Source: Steromphala cineraria (Eukaryota; Mollusca; Gastropoda; Trochida; Trochidae). From it: 64,000 nt of DNA. The stretch covers positions 4,195,749-4,259,748 of the forward strand of contig OU744720.1 in assembly GCA_916613615.1 (NCBI GenBank). The letters run 5' to 3'. The translations under genes and the position numbers were made by a program. The notes beneath the pieces were generated by a model, which had not been told where the DNA came from, made no database searches, and was given only the letters and a program-made list of their open reading frames with translations. Positions 47,046 to 59,533 of the stretch are shown one piece after another (the first letter of the stretch is position 1; each line of letters starts with the position of its first letter).

Positions 47046-50000
47046 TTCACCCAGTGTACTGAGAGAAGGCCTTGGGACAAGTCATCATCTCAAAGATTAA
47101 ACTTATTGACTTCGAAAGAATAGAAACTCGACCCGTTCAAATTAGATAAGGAAATGTAGAGTAGCTTCGATTGAAAACGAGTACTCTTATATTACATGTG
47201 CAATCAAAGGCATGCCATTAAAGAGTGTCACAGAAATTTGTTGTGGTTAATTTCATGTAGTTGATATCAAATAAAAAGCTCTTTTATCTTTCCTCTAACT
47301 AGATGAACGGAAGTGCGTCATGCTTGATTACTTTGCAGTTCCAATGATTACAGACAGAACGCACTTTGGCTGAGGAGGTTGGATACGAACTGATACAGCT
47401 GAATGTTCAATTTGATTTTTCTGTGTGAATATTTGTCAAGATTAGATTAAGAATATAAGAAAAGATCTTTAAAACAAAGGAAGGAGGCACCTTGTCTACA
47501 GAGACAATCTGCCTCGTTCTGCTTCTTATTTATTATGGACATACTCGTACGTACGTGATTTAGTTAGGACATTTTGCATATGGTCTTTTGCTTTTTCTGT
47601 GATGTGTCTGTTGCACTTGATTGTAGCAATTATTGTGTGTACAGCGCCAAGTTTGTCACATGTCAGAACTGTTGGGTTCCAATTATACTTGTCAGCTTAC
47701 TAGATTCGTACTGGTCGAAATTCCTTAATGCTACCTTGAGAATCTCTATCTCTAATTGGTATACCTGACCGTTGATAAATACTTATATCACCATCTTCTA
47801 TACCCATGATGTAAACATACATGAAATAAATGTGAAGAGTGAGTGTCTCGAAATGTATGTCATTCCAACAGACGCTGTGGTTACCCTCAAACAAGCGATC
47901 AGTAACTTTTTACTAACTATGGTCAAAGTAATTGCAAATTTTACAAATGCAAACATCGTGCATGTATTTATCTCTATTTATTTATATCTATGTATTTGGT
48001 GTTTGACATGTTGTACGTCGAATATGAATCCATTTTGAAAGCAGCGATCTTGAATATTAAAGGTGACAGGTTGATGACATTTAATCAATTGTTATAATAC
48101 ACTCTCTGTTTTCCTTGTCTGTCTTGCACAGGGGAGTTGTTTAAAATCTTGATCACCCTTCCGTATTATGTTATGTCAATGTCAATGACACGACGCACGT
48201 GTTTTGAACAATACCCCAGTCTTGAGATCCTGACCCTTTGAGGTATATCTTTTAACACGACCTCTTACTATTAGATGGTTCGTTAGAGAGTTTTCCCATT
48301 AATTTTGTACCCATGCATTGTAATTAAACATTATACAACTGGTGGACATTTAGGTCTACAATAAGATAGATTCATTATAATATTCCGTCGATGGTGTTTT
48401 GGTTATTTCAGACCCTAGCTGTTTCTTTGCTACATGCGAACTTATGATATACTCTAGCATGACTTGTATTGCTACTTTGTACTTGATTGTACTTTATAAT
48501 AATAATAATAATAATTAATTAATAAAGCGCCTAATTTCCAGGCGAGGTCTTCTCAACGGCGCTCATACTTACAGCTGACACGTGTGTCTTTATTTTGCAT
48601 ATGTTTGTTGTAATAAAGATTACAACATATTCACTAGTGCTGTCAAGGGAGTTTCATATTTCTCTTGAATTAAACTCTTAATTGGAGACCCTTGTAACAA
48701 GGAAAGACAATATGTTACATATATATTTCTAATTAACAACGACAACAGGAATGATAACAAATAAGAGAAAATCTACATGAACAAGGACAGCTAGCAAATT
48801 CATTTAACATAAATCATTAAAATATACAGTTCAAGGAAAAAACGTTTGCTTTTCAAAATTCCTTGTTCAGTAAAATATTTGGTACCAGTGAAAACTATAT
48901 CAAATATGTTATTTAATGACAAAATGTAAAGAGTGCGTTAGTTGATTTGATTATTACTACATTATGAGTAATACTTAGAATAGGAAAAGTAAGATCATAG
49001 CTTAAGGGTTGAATACCATTGAATAAAAGGGGATCAGAACAGTGAACAGAAAGTAACATGACCATAGGGTAGGATTCTACAACCAATCCTGTAACCTAGA
49101 AGGTGAATACGTTTGTGCTTACAGTCCCATCTTGTGACGAGAAGGTCTCTTGAAATAATGAAGTATTTTTTTTATTATACAAAAACTGACATATATCTTG
49201 ACATACATGTATCAGTACATGGCACCACTTGACATTTCCGAACATTGTCGCACAGGAAGTTGCAAGAGCTGTTCCTACCTCTCGAGGGACATCAAAGTCA
49301 CATTGTGTTTTCATCTGGCCTGTTACTCGGTAATGAGATTTTATCAGATGTTGTTGAAGGTAAAACAGTTTGACCTGAGGATCAAATCAACTGAAAATGC
49401 CGTAATCTGAGGGGGAAGTTGAGGCGCCGACATAATGAGATACCTTTATCTGTATATAAAAACACATTCACCATTCACAATGTCAAATTTCTGAACTCCC
49501 TTTGAATTAGGCTGTTTTACTGCTGTCCTATGTGAAAACCAAATATTGGGTGTTGTCTTTTTTTCAGTGCTCATCCATTAATAACATGCAGTTGTGTCTG
49601 CTATATCTGTTGAGTTAATAAAATGGTAAGTGGTGATTATCTAAACATTATTTTCTAATTTAACATTTGATTTGCCGAGTTACAGTATAATTAAGTGAAG
49701 TGTATTAACAATAAGAGAAAGGATTTGGTTTGCCTGCAAATTCCGAAATGTTTAGTATCAAACATATCCATGCATTAAGGATATTTGGATACATGAATTT
49801 GTAATTTCAAATTATATCAAAAACTTTTCTTCAGATATTAGGTGCTTAAATTATCACGTTTAACCCCTATCAGATATCAACCAAAAATTCTCTTTTGTAG
49901 ATGACATTAGATATTATAAAAACATTTATTTGGACAAATGTTTCGAAAAGAACAAAATGATCTATCAAATATCAACCAGAATAAAAATATGTTTAGAATT

Positions 50001-50096
50001 GAAATGATATATGACAAAATTTGTTAAAATTGATATCAGCTGTAAACATATTGATAAAGAATAGTACAAATAAGAGTTGGATGGTATAGTGTAATT
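47046..50096. other. Non-coding stretch
   Basis: No gene recognised. The only repeat seen is the reversed SINE-like tail at 48495-48580. Several short open frames here have no family resemblance. Confidence 0.45.
48495..48580 (-). mobile_element. SINE-like 3' tail, reverse orientation
   Basis: On the minus strand the order is GAGCGCCGTTGAGAAGACC, GGCGCTTTATTAATTAATTA and then an (ATT)n run. This is the same GCGC-TTATA-(ATT)n tail style as the copies at 4130 and 13185. No tRNA-like head was found. Confidence 0.5.
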
Positions 50097-50124
50097 AGCA
50101 GCCCCGTCTAAGGACGGGGCTGCT
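50097..50124. repeat. 12-bp perfect hairpin at the left end
   Basis: AGCAGCCCCGTC, loop TAAG, GACGGGGCTGCT. It is very GC-rich against an AT-rich background. Confidence 0.93.
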
Positions 50125-50146
50125 ATCAGTTTTTGTGAAGTTTCCA

Positions 50147-50147
<1 letters not shown>

Positions 50148-50177
<30 letters not shown>
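50148..50177. repeat. (GCC)n trinucleotide run
   Basis: About ten GCC/CGC triplets in a row, likely length-variable. Confidence 0.95.
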
Positions 50178-50276
50178 ACTCGTACTACTAGCTATAACTT
50201 TTTTCCCCTAAGCTTTCCAGAACTCTTATTCATACCTTACTCCTCATACCTCGGGGGAACGATTTTGACACGTTCA

Positions 50277-51303
50277 CTTTCAAGGTCAAAGGTCAAGGTC
50301 ACGAGCTATGTATTCACACTAAGAATTCCTTGTAAACGCGATAACTTGAAAAGTTTTTGTGCTATGAAGCTCTAACTTGGTATATATCATCCTTGGAAAA
50401 GTAAAAAATTTTGAAAAGGTTTTGGCTACAATCCGTCAAAGGTCAAGGTCACAGCAAGGTCATGACGTAAGCATGTTTTAGCGAAAATGCTTTATTTTAA
50501 CTATGAACACTTTTAATCAATACATGATTGTTATACTCAAAAAAAAGTGTTCAATGATTGTGTGACCTTGAAGGTCAAAGGTCAAGGTCATGAGATATGA
50601 GTTATTACAAAATGCACTAAATTGGGGTATAACTTTATCCCATTTAGCTTTTCAGAACTCATGAACATGTCTAAATGTTAATACTTCCAGGGAATCATTA
50701 TGACATGTTCACTTTCAAGTTCAAAGGTCAAGGTCACGAGTTATAAAATCACCACAAAATTCTTTGTAAACACGGTAACTTGAAAAGTTTTTGTGCTATG
50801 AAGCTCTAACTAGGTATATATCATCCTTGGAAAAGTAAAAAATTTTGAAAAGGTTTCGGCTACAATCTGTCAAAGGTCAAGGTCACAGCAAGGTCATGAC
50901 TTAAGCATGGTTTAGCGAAAATGCTTAATTTTAACTATGATCACTTTTAATCAATACATGATTGTTATATTCAATAAAAAGTGTTCAATTATTGTGTGAC
51001 CTTGAAGGTCAAAGGTCAAGGTCATGAGATATGAGTTATTGCAATTCCTTGTAAACACAATAACTTGAAAAGTTTTTGTGCTATGAAGTTTAGATTTTGT
51101 ATATATTATCTCTTGAGAAGTTCAACATTTTCAAAAAGTTTTGGGTACTAACTGTCGAAGGTCAAGGTCACAGCAAGGTCAACATATATGGAGAAAATGG
51201 ATTAATTGTATTTTTAACACTTTATTTCATTACAATAATGTTATACTCAATGAAATGTGTTCATTGATTGTGTGACCTTGAGTGTCAAAGGTCAAGGTCA
51301 CGA
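50277..51303 (+). promoter_or_regulatory. Eight clusters of nuclear-receptor-type half-sites
   Basis: AGGTCAAAGGTCAAGGTCA or a close variant lies near 50282, 50437, 50570, 50713, 50868, 51003, 51148 and 51273, often with an extra AAGGTCA(T) a few bases on. AGGTCAAAGGTCA is a perfect direct repeat with one-base spacing (DR1, the RXR/HNF4/COUP-TF type). TCAAGGTCA is the extended half-site of ERR and NR5A-type receptors. The sequence match is exact; binding is not shown. Confidence 0.6.
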
Positions 51304-51410
51304 GAAAATTCCCAATTTGGTGAGGCCTGTAAAAGGCGGAACAGGGTAAGGCGAAACCCAAAGTTCCGGGGCTGCTCTGCTTTTGCGGTATCCCGCAAAC
51401 GCTAATCTAG

Positions 51411-52747
51411 TTAATACTGTATTCAAAATAGACATGTCATACTGTACTCATGCATAGCTTGTTTGACCGTAGATGCTCATTCAGTATTTGGACTATAACG
51501 AAAGTACACAGACATTTGAATAAACAAAAAAGGTTTGTGTTATTCGGATAGACTGATGAAATATATACATACATCGATAAGTTTACAGAATAATTTGAGA
51601 TTGAAAGACAGTTCATGTTTTCAAAGTTTGCTATTTACAAAACATTAACATAATATAAACATTTCAGACTACATGCTTACACAATGGATTCCACAACTGT
51701 CCTGTAGAAGCCTATCAAAAACAGTTGTCTGTTCAACACCAGTACGGATTTGCCCTTTAAAGCTTTCTCTGGACAATAAACAGGTTGCGTTTTACTGAAA
51801 AAAGGTTTTGTTCTCTTTTGTTTAAAAGGTCAGACTTTGCTTATATGTTGGCATCGGTTATAAACGGACTTGTTGTGATGCAGAAAGCTATTGTTCTGTT
51901 AAACGCACATATCTTTACCGCAATTTGTCAAAGTTATCTCCAGATAATTAGTAGCATGCATTTACTTCTTTGACTGTTGACATTTCCCCCTCAAATCAAA
52001 CCGCCATAAACATTTGTCTTACTAACATCTGTTGCGTGGTAATATTTTATGAGACTTGTATACTTAACAAATCGGAACAGTATGCCCTCAATGAAAGTAA
52101 GATGATATTGCAAATGGATCGTGGATTTTATGGAGCTGGATTTATTTTGTTACGTTTGATTGATTTCATAAAAAGAATAGGTTTTGACATGTAACGAATT
52201 ATATTGCAAGTTTCTGACAAGGTGCGGAAACCCACAAAGAAAATTTTAATACACACGATAATATTGAATAAATAGCAACAGATTACATTGATATTCTATC
52301 TTTAAATGCTCTTGGATTTTCTGAGAGTGGCAGCTGAAATTCTATTATTTGATTATTTGGTGACATATACACGTTCTCATTTTTCATATTAGAATATTCA
52401 TCGTAAAGTGTCTTAAATGGACAAAACTGCTTGTATCAAATTTGACAGTGAAATATTGTTTGAAATATTCCCCATTGCATATTTGTGTAGTTGTGTCAGA
52501 TGGGGTTACATATTTCACGTTACTACTGATAAAAACCAACGTTTAATTGCACTATGATACCTCAAGGCAAGAAAATGTGACACCAGAATTAACAAGATGG
52601 TAAAAATCTCTTTTACATTCGATATTCAATCAGAACAAAACGAGCAACTTGAGCATCCGCATTCATCTTTTTTTTTATTAAACTCATGTTATGTTCATGA
52701 TAGGTTTTATTTGTATATAGGTACCACAGTATACTTGACTTTTATAT
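51411..52747. other. Non-coding stretch
   Basis: No gene or repeat recognised; short open frames at 51785-52194 have no family resemblance. Confidence 0.5.
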
Positions 52748-53641
52748 CGGGCAAACTGACCGAGGTTCAGACACCACAAGAAGTCGCCCGAACTTCAGAC
52801 ACTTTTGATTAGATGCTGACGCAGTTATATGTCTAATAGCTAGGTGTCATTTGTTCCAAAATGTTTCTTTGTAATCTGTCTTGATATATATTTCTCTTGA
52901 TAAACATTTTATTATCTGGCCTATTTTCCGAATTACTTTTTCAGACAGGGGCAATTAACCGATTCATGTAGGAAATTGGCGAAATATTTGTTTTCATGTA
53001 AATGTTTGCACAACGTTCAGGAAATGTAGGAAGCGCCAAAAGATCAGATCCTTAACTTGTTGTAAAAGGGAATCTACTATAAAATCAAACTCCAAGAAAT
53101 ATTTGCAATTAGAAAGTGAAGTTAGAAGTAAATATCGGGACTATATGAAAATGACATTGGATCGGACAGTTTTGACCATGGTTCGGACACTTAAAATTTT
53201 TTTGGTGATGTCTTCATATTCTAGCGACGCATTCGGGAGTTGTCAAGAAGTTTATATTCCGAGAGGGGAGCAGTGTATTATTTAAATATTGAATCATATT
53301 TGCAAATTACCGGTTTATCAATGTTAATAGACGAGTTTATGTGTGTTCGGTGATAAAAGGAACCTTTTTGAGGCATATTAAAGCTTTGATGTATGCGAGA
53401 ACAGTGATTGGAACTGTCCGAGGTTAGGTCAAAACTGTCCGAACCTAGGGCGAGTTAAGATACATAAGCAAAACCGTTGTTTTCAGTTAAAATACATATA
53501 TTTCTACCAAAATAGATCATAATGTAATTAAAAATGATTGCAAACATTTCTAAAAAATTGTTTTCTTCTGATAATAATTTGCAATACAATCTTTGAAAAT
53601 ATTACGACCGGAACACCTTCCGAACCTTGGTCGGTTTGCCC
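52748..53641. mobile_element. ~0.9-kb TIR element with internal motif copies
   Basis: Left end CGGGCAAACTGACCGAGGTT; the right end is the reverse complement of AGGGCAAACCGACCAAGGTT. Both sit against TATA-like sequence. Variants of a 16-bp motif recur inside in both orientations: GACCATGGTTCGGACA near 53176, TGTCCGAGGTTAGGTC near 53416 and TGTCCGAACCTAGGGC near 53436. Subterminal copies of a terminal motif are usual for transposase-binding sites. No transposase frame. Confidence 0.75.
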
Positions 53642-54645
53642 TATATATTTTAACTTTCAAAATGGTTATGCGGGTTCATGAAAACGCTTTAAAGAAAACA
53701 CGCTCAATTAATGTAAATTCGCCATATGTGATCATTTTAAGTGTCCTTTCTTTCTTTAGATAGATTTGTATTAGATACTGTTTTGGTTTTAACATGAAAT
53801 GAAATGCATTGCTCATGATTAACACCTCATAACACCTACATATTAGTGATAGTAGATCATTTAGTTCTGATGATAACATCATCTGACAGTCACTTGCTTT
53901 GACACAGAGATAAAGAGGCACCAAGTATTTCAGAATCTTGTATCTGTGGAGATAATCACATTTTCTCTCTTCACTATGTCAGTAATCTTAAATCTCACGA
54001 GTTAGATTTAAGCTGCTTGTAGTGATGCCTCCTCAGGAGAGACCTTGTGGGGCCTTGTCAGTTACAGTAGACAACAATCGTCTCGCTGCGACATGAGCTT
54101 GAAGAAAAGAAACTGAGCATCATGTTGGGTATTTTTTTCTGTTAATAGAATAACCGTGAATTAACGCCAAAAATCTGATTTGTTTTTGAAAAATCTTGTA
54201 TCTCTGTGTATTTCTTATGTTTAAATTTGAGGCAATTTTTTCAAGAAATCTGTAAATGTAAAAATTCTCAGTTCAGATAGGTCTACGTATATAAATATAG
54301 ATTTATGTCCCTGATGTTGTTCATAAAGGTTATAGCAAAAAAGAAAGATTTAACTATAACATGTTGTTGATAATGTTTTTTTTAGTGCATTCAATTTGCG
54401 GTAGCGTCATTGTTGAAAATAACCTTTTTAATAACCAAAACAAAACTTGTCTTTTAATGATTATCTCGATGTCCCCTTCTACCTAGAATAAGTAATTGAG
54501 ACATAAATCACATTAGAGTTATATCTGAAATAAGACCAATGGAGTTTTAACTCAATAGTCGTACCGAACTTGATATCTACGTGAGATGTATTTTGTATAT
54601 TCCTATTCTGAAATATCAATGAATGAGTAAAGCCTGCCTCCTGCC
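53642..54645. other. Non-coding stretch
   Basis: No gene or repeat recognised before copy B of the segmental duplication. Confidence 0.5.
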
Positions 54646-56504
54646 ATGTTTATGCATTCATTTATATTATGATATAATGTTGACTACTTTGATCTAGTGT
54701 TTTCTGAAGAGTTTTATCAATTGTAATTAAATACAGCTTTGAGGGTTATTTTAATGTCTTTACAAATGAAATAGAATAGAGATGGCAAAGTCAGCGAAGG
54801 CATAAAATTTCAAAATAATCTTGTATGTTTTCCATCTCAATGGGTTTTCATGATTGATGAACAAAACATAATTACATACTTTATTTCTAAAAAGTTTTTA
54901 AGATGTACATGTTAACTACAAACCTTTGATAATATTGAACCATTGAAAGTGCTTATTAGGTTAAAATTACAAACGTAATGTAGGAGAAAAATTGTCATGA
55001 AGTTGAATAATTGGAAAGGTTATTGTGACCCTCTTTCCCTCACATTGAATCACATTCATATGCATTCTGAAAATTTACGAAATATTTGACTATTCAGATT
55101 TTATGTCTTACTTATCTTACTCACAAATGCCATGTATATTGCAGAAGTTTGTTCTTTTAAAAATGACCAAGGACAGACCTTGATGAGGATAACATGTATT
55201 TTTGTCGAATGTTTCTATCAAATTCTTGTCAGGTTATCAAATTGAAAGCTTTTAACCTTAGGAGATTATTCATGTGCTATGTAGTCTATTTCAACCTTGA
55301 ATTAAGTCGATCCAAATACAACATATGATGACACTGTTTCAGAGTTTCAAAGTGTGACTCTTGTCTAGATTTATTTGGTAATATTACCTGAAGGCATAAA
55401 CCTACGTTTTCTCTGGCATGTTGTATACCAAATAAAAAAGAGAATTCTACTTTTCAGCTAAAGCATTCAATTAATGGTTTATCCTTGGGAATGTCAAAAT
55501 CTGACTTTGTCATAACATATTTTATTCAATACCCATTTCTAATGACGTTGCTGCTTCTTAATGCAAGGCCAAAATCATCTTTGGATTTGCAATACCATTG
55601 ACTCATGGTCTCTTGGACACAGTCTTCACTTTATATAATTAGCATGCACAAACGTTAAATGCAGTAAACCTACATACGAGAACAGTTCCATTTGATAAGG
55701 CTCACAAATAGCATGTACTGATATTTTACTTTCGAACACAACAGTTTCACTTGGATGTTTGCATATACATGTATATGTTTTCATGTTTTGGGATCATATT
55801 ACAAAAAAACTGTATTATAGCAACCATCACTTTGTTCGTTAGTATTCCACATTAATGATTCAGAAATCGAAGAACAGATCTACAAATTGCTAATAATTTC
55901 CATTATGATATTGAGCGAATATTTTTAGTTTCCAACTGTTGTGCAACTGTAAGATGAATCTACAGAACGAGTTTAATGGTTACCTGACCAGTTTTTGTTA
56001 TGCTCATTTGCGTTTGTAAGAGTGATGATAATATGTATTTTAAGAAATAAAAACTCAAGGTTTCAATCATTTAAATGTTAAAGTTTAAGAGCACAGTGTT
56101 TTTATGTATAACGTTGTACACCTAAGCTCAGATGAGTCAGTTTGAGTTTGTTCTTTCAAAGTTGTCAATAGGTATCCTTTAGAAAGTTCTACAGGTAACT
56201 TTGTATATATTTCTATCTCTATAAAGGATTTTAACTCAATTCAATGGATAAACAAAAATATGTACTTTCATCAGAACGCTTAAATGTCTGTCTTTTTTTT
56301 CGTGGACAATTTTCATACAATATTTTTTATATCTACATGTAACTTTTACGTTTTACCGTATGATGTGCTCTTTTTTCTGAATTTTGTAGCTTCTCCGTCT
56401 TATTGTAATTAATTTTTTATTGCGGTATCATATTCACACTTAATGTCTTAATAGTGTTCCCATGTTTTATCGTTTAATTGTAAGAGAGTATAGAATGGAT
56501 TTGT

Positions 56505-56705
56505 TTATTTGTAGTTGAACTGGTGTGGTGTATTGTTATCCTTTCTTGATTCTTGAAATAGCAATGCACACTCATCGTCTTGTAAGAAGTCTTGGTCAAA
56601 TTTCAAGAAACGTATCCATATAAAGTCAAGGTCGTTAAATGAAAGTGAAATAAGAGAAAAGTCAAGTTTATGATTTGTTTTTATTTGTCTTTTATAAGGT
56701 ATCAA
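56505..56705 (-). other. Counterpart of the small frame at 6043 (unproven)
   Basis: 66 codons with the same frame as copy A and a slightly longer C-terminus. See the copy A entry; not called as a gene. Confidence 0.15.
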
Positions 56706-57690
56706 GGGGTGTGTGACAAGAGAAATATTGCACTGATTGTTTCAAACTTGTTTGTAATATCAATTGAATATGTAAAATATCAAATAAACTGTTGTTTCGC
56801 TTGGTTCATGTGTCCTTTGTAAAGGTACCGAATATACTAACATGAATGTCCGTTGTTTCCACTAAGACATTTATTCTTTATTCTAAACATAATATGAATA
56901 TCTTTTGATCCCCAAATTAATCGAACCCTTTGTGTTCTTGAACCAAACATTAAACTATTTTCACATACAGGATTCTTCAAATCTCTATGTATTCCTTTTC
57001 GTTTAAGTTCGTAGGTATTTATATTTATTCAAAGGTCTTTATTTCAAAATAAACAGCTTATTGACAGTGGTAGATTCATTTCTGCGCTACGTTTTAGCAC
57101 GATTAATGTAAGCATTTATTCGAATATTTCAGCTTCTTCAAAAACATACACTAAAGCAAAGACAACTAAAAGGATTGTCCTGTTTCTATCTCGATGGCGA
57201 GAGTTTAACAGACATACAATGCAACATGCATGTCTTTCTATATTTGAGCATAGCCAGCGGTACATGCCTTTCCATTCATCCAAAATTCCCAAAAAAGGCT
57301 AATGACCTTACATTTGATATTCAGCGTTTGATACATTGAGCTGACTAAAATTAAAGTCATGTTCTCAATGCTGTTGATCATTTAACACCTCCAGAGATTG
57401 TGTGTTTACCTGGAACTGTGTAACGTAATATTAACGTTTTATTACATTGTGTTTATATTACTAGACTAAGGATAAATATGAGAAACAAAGAATTTGTCAT
57501 CATGCCAAAGGGTCATATCTTGCGACGAAGGTGCCACTTTGACGGTTGATGTCTATACATTTCATCTATCCCGTTGCCCTTTTACACATTGTACAATTGT
57601 ACATTGCTTGCAATATTTAGGATAAAGAACAACCATAGTTGTCAAGCTATGTTTCACACTTCCTGAGCGAAACCCATGGCTCATAAACTT

Positions 57691-57858
57691 GGTATCCCAT
57701 ACGAGGCACTGCGTATCTCCTACATGAAAATTTGGTATCCCATACGAAGCACTGCATATCTCCTACATGAAACTTGGTATCCCAAACGAAGCACTGCGTA
57801 TCTCCTACATGAAACTTGGTATCCCAAACGAAGCACTGCTTATCTCCTACGTTGGACA
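57691..57858 (+). repeat. Unexpanded 4-unit version of the 42-bp repeat
   Basis: GGTATCCCAT/AAACGAAGCACTGC units start at 57691, 57734, 57776 and 57818 (spacing 43, 42, 42). They carry GAAGCACTGC and ACATGAAACTT, whereas the expanded array in copy A carries GAAGGACTGC and mostly ACATGGAAATT. The array therefore expanded from a different local variant, or changed after the duplication. Confidence 0.93.
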
Positions 57859-59263
57859 TATGGAGGATCTCTAGATTGACATTTTAACCGTGGAGTCCTT
57901 CTAAAACAGAGGCAACTGGAAAACAATTTGGCAGCCTTACCCATTGTTACTACATTTAAGCCCTGCAATCAAAGTATCTATCCAAATACGAGAGACTATG
58001 TACAGTCGCTAGACACATGTCCAAAACATAAGCATGCTCTAAAAGGTACTGGAATGATAAACAGTAAACGGCAGAGCAAATATCTGAAAAACTGTTATAA
58101 AAACGTGCTGTATCAAAAACCTGTATAAGTTTGAAGTATCACGAAATGTAATAGGCCCACTTCACACATTTTGGATGTAAATTCACTTATCTTTAGGAAA
58201 AACTCAAAACAAAAAAATGGAAAATATGTTCTGACTCATATATGTAATAACATGCGCTGGTTGTGGCGAAGAAAATATAATAAAATTTATATGTGGTATC
58301 CATTTGACGTCATGAATTACGTCCCTTAACATTGTTAACGCTTTACCATTAGCAACACAAAGTATAAGTTACCCTGTTGATCACTTTGTTGTAAAGCCGT
58401 TGGTAATGAACTTATATGACAACCAATCTTCCGTTTGTTATTTTTAAAGAAAATCTATTTAATACGTGTTCAACTTGCACAATTTCCATGTATTGCTTTG
58501 AGAAATTATAGTTGATGATGCATTTGTCTCTCAAAGTAATAACAATAACAATACAACAATAATATAAATGACAATAAAAACTGTTCTGAAATTTCTCCCG
58601 AATTACTTGGCTCAAATGAACGCTATGGTTTATATTCTCATTTACAATGGATCATCAGTGGTTTAAAGTAGCGACTGTGTTATAAAGGTACAGCACCATA
58701 AGCCTTCAATGTCTAAAAGCGATTGGTAGAAAGAGCAAGATACCAAAAAATATGAGACGACACCGTGATATAGCTCTTATGTCTTTTTGTTAAACATAGT
58801 GGGCCTTATTTATTGGATATTTACATAACTGAAAACGTAAGCAGGTTTAAGAATAGTTTACTACTCCTCTCCTCTACTATTTGATAACTCGTGTACATTG
58901 GGGAAATTAATCAAGCAACATTCCTTTTTTTCTTAAGGTTCAAATCAAATGTCCTATATCAATGTAAATATAATTTATTCATATCCGTATTTGATGATAA
59001 TTTAAAAGGAAGCGAAAGGTTTGATATGTTACCTCCCTCATATTGTTGTGCATGTCAGATCGTTGGAGAACTTTTACATCGTAATGCTACTGTCAAAATG
59101 AAGTTGTTCATAAATACAATTTCTATTCTCTTCCTTATACTACCAACTCAAAGAATGCCATTAATAGAGTTCATCCTAATATACATATGGAAAATAATAT
59201 ACATATGGAAAAATAATATACATATGGAACTCCCCAAATTAAAGAAGTGATGCAATGAAAAAG

Positions 59264-59533
59264 TTACGATTCTTTGAATGAATTTTCACTATGTTTATGA
59301 AATATGTTGATTTTGTCAACAATTTCTGCGAAGAAAGATATTTCAGTTGAAATTTCACGAATATTCAACTGAAATTGTAATAGTACTGATTTTTTTCCAT
59401 AAAATAAAGTTTGGGTTTCAGATATAAAAAAACCATCTGTGATATCAACTTGTCTTTCAAACGTCAAATCATCATTTATCATCCAAAATAGGGATGTAAG
59501 TGCTTGTTGAACATGCCTCCCTATTTTCAACAA
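59264..59533 (-). other. Counterpart of the 89-codon frame at 16126 (unproven)
   Basis: Intact 89-codon frame with seven replacements relative to copy A. See that entry. Confidence 0.15.

Larger units (their letters stand above)
50097..51410 (+). mobile_element. Helitron-like non-autonomous element rich in AGGTCA
   Basis: The right end has a 7-bp stem, 4-base-loop hairpin (TTTGCGG-TATC-CCGCAAA, 51382-51399), then CGCTAATCTAG, and is followed by T. A hairpin about ten bases before a CTRR end, inserted next to T, is the classic Helitron 3' signature. The left end has a 12-bp perfect hairpin (AGCAGCCCCGTC, loop TAAG) and a (GCC)n run. AGCAGCCCCG recurs inverted near the right end. I see no clear 5' TC start, so the left limit is approximate and a Helentron-type or hairpin-ended TIR element is possible. 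The interior is three tandem-like units of roughly 250-430 bp. No Rep-helicase coding. Confidence 0.6.
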
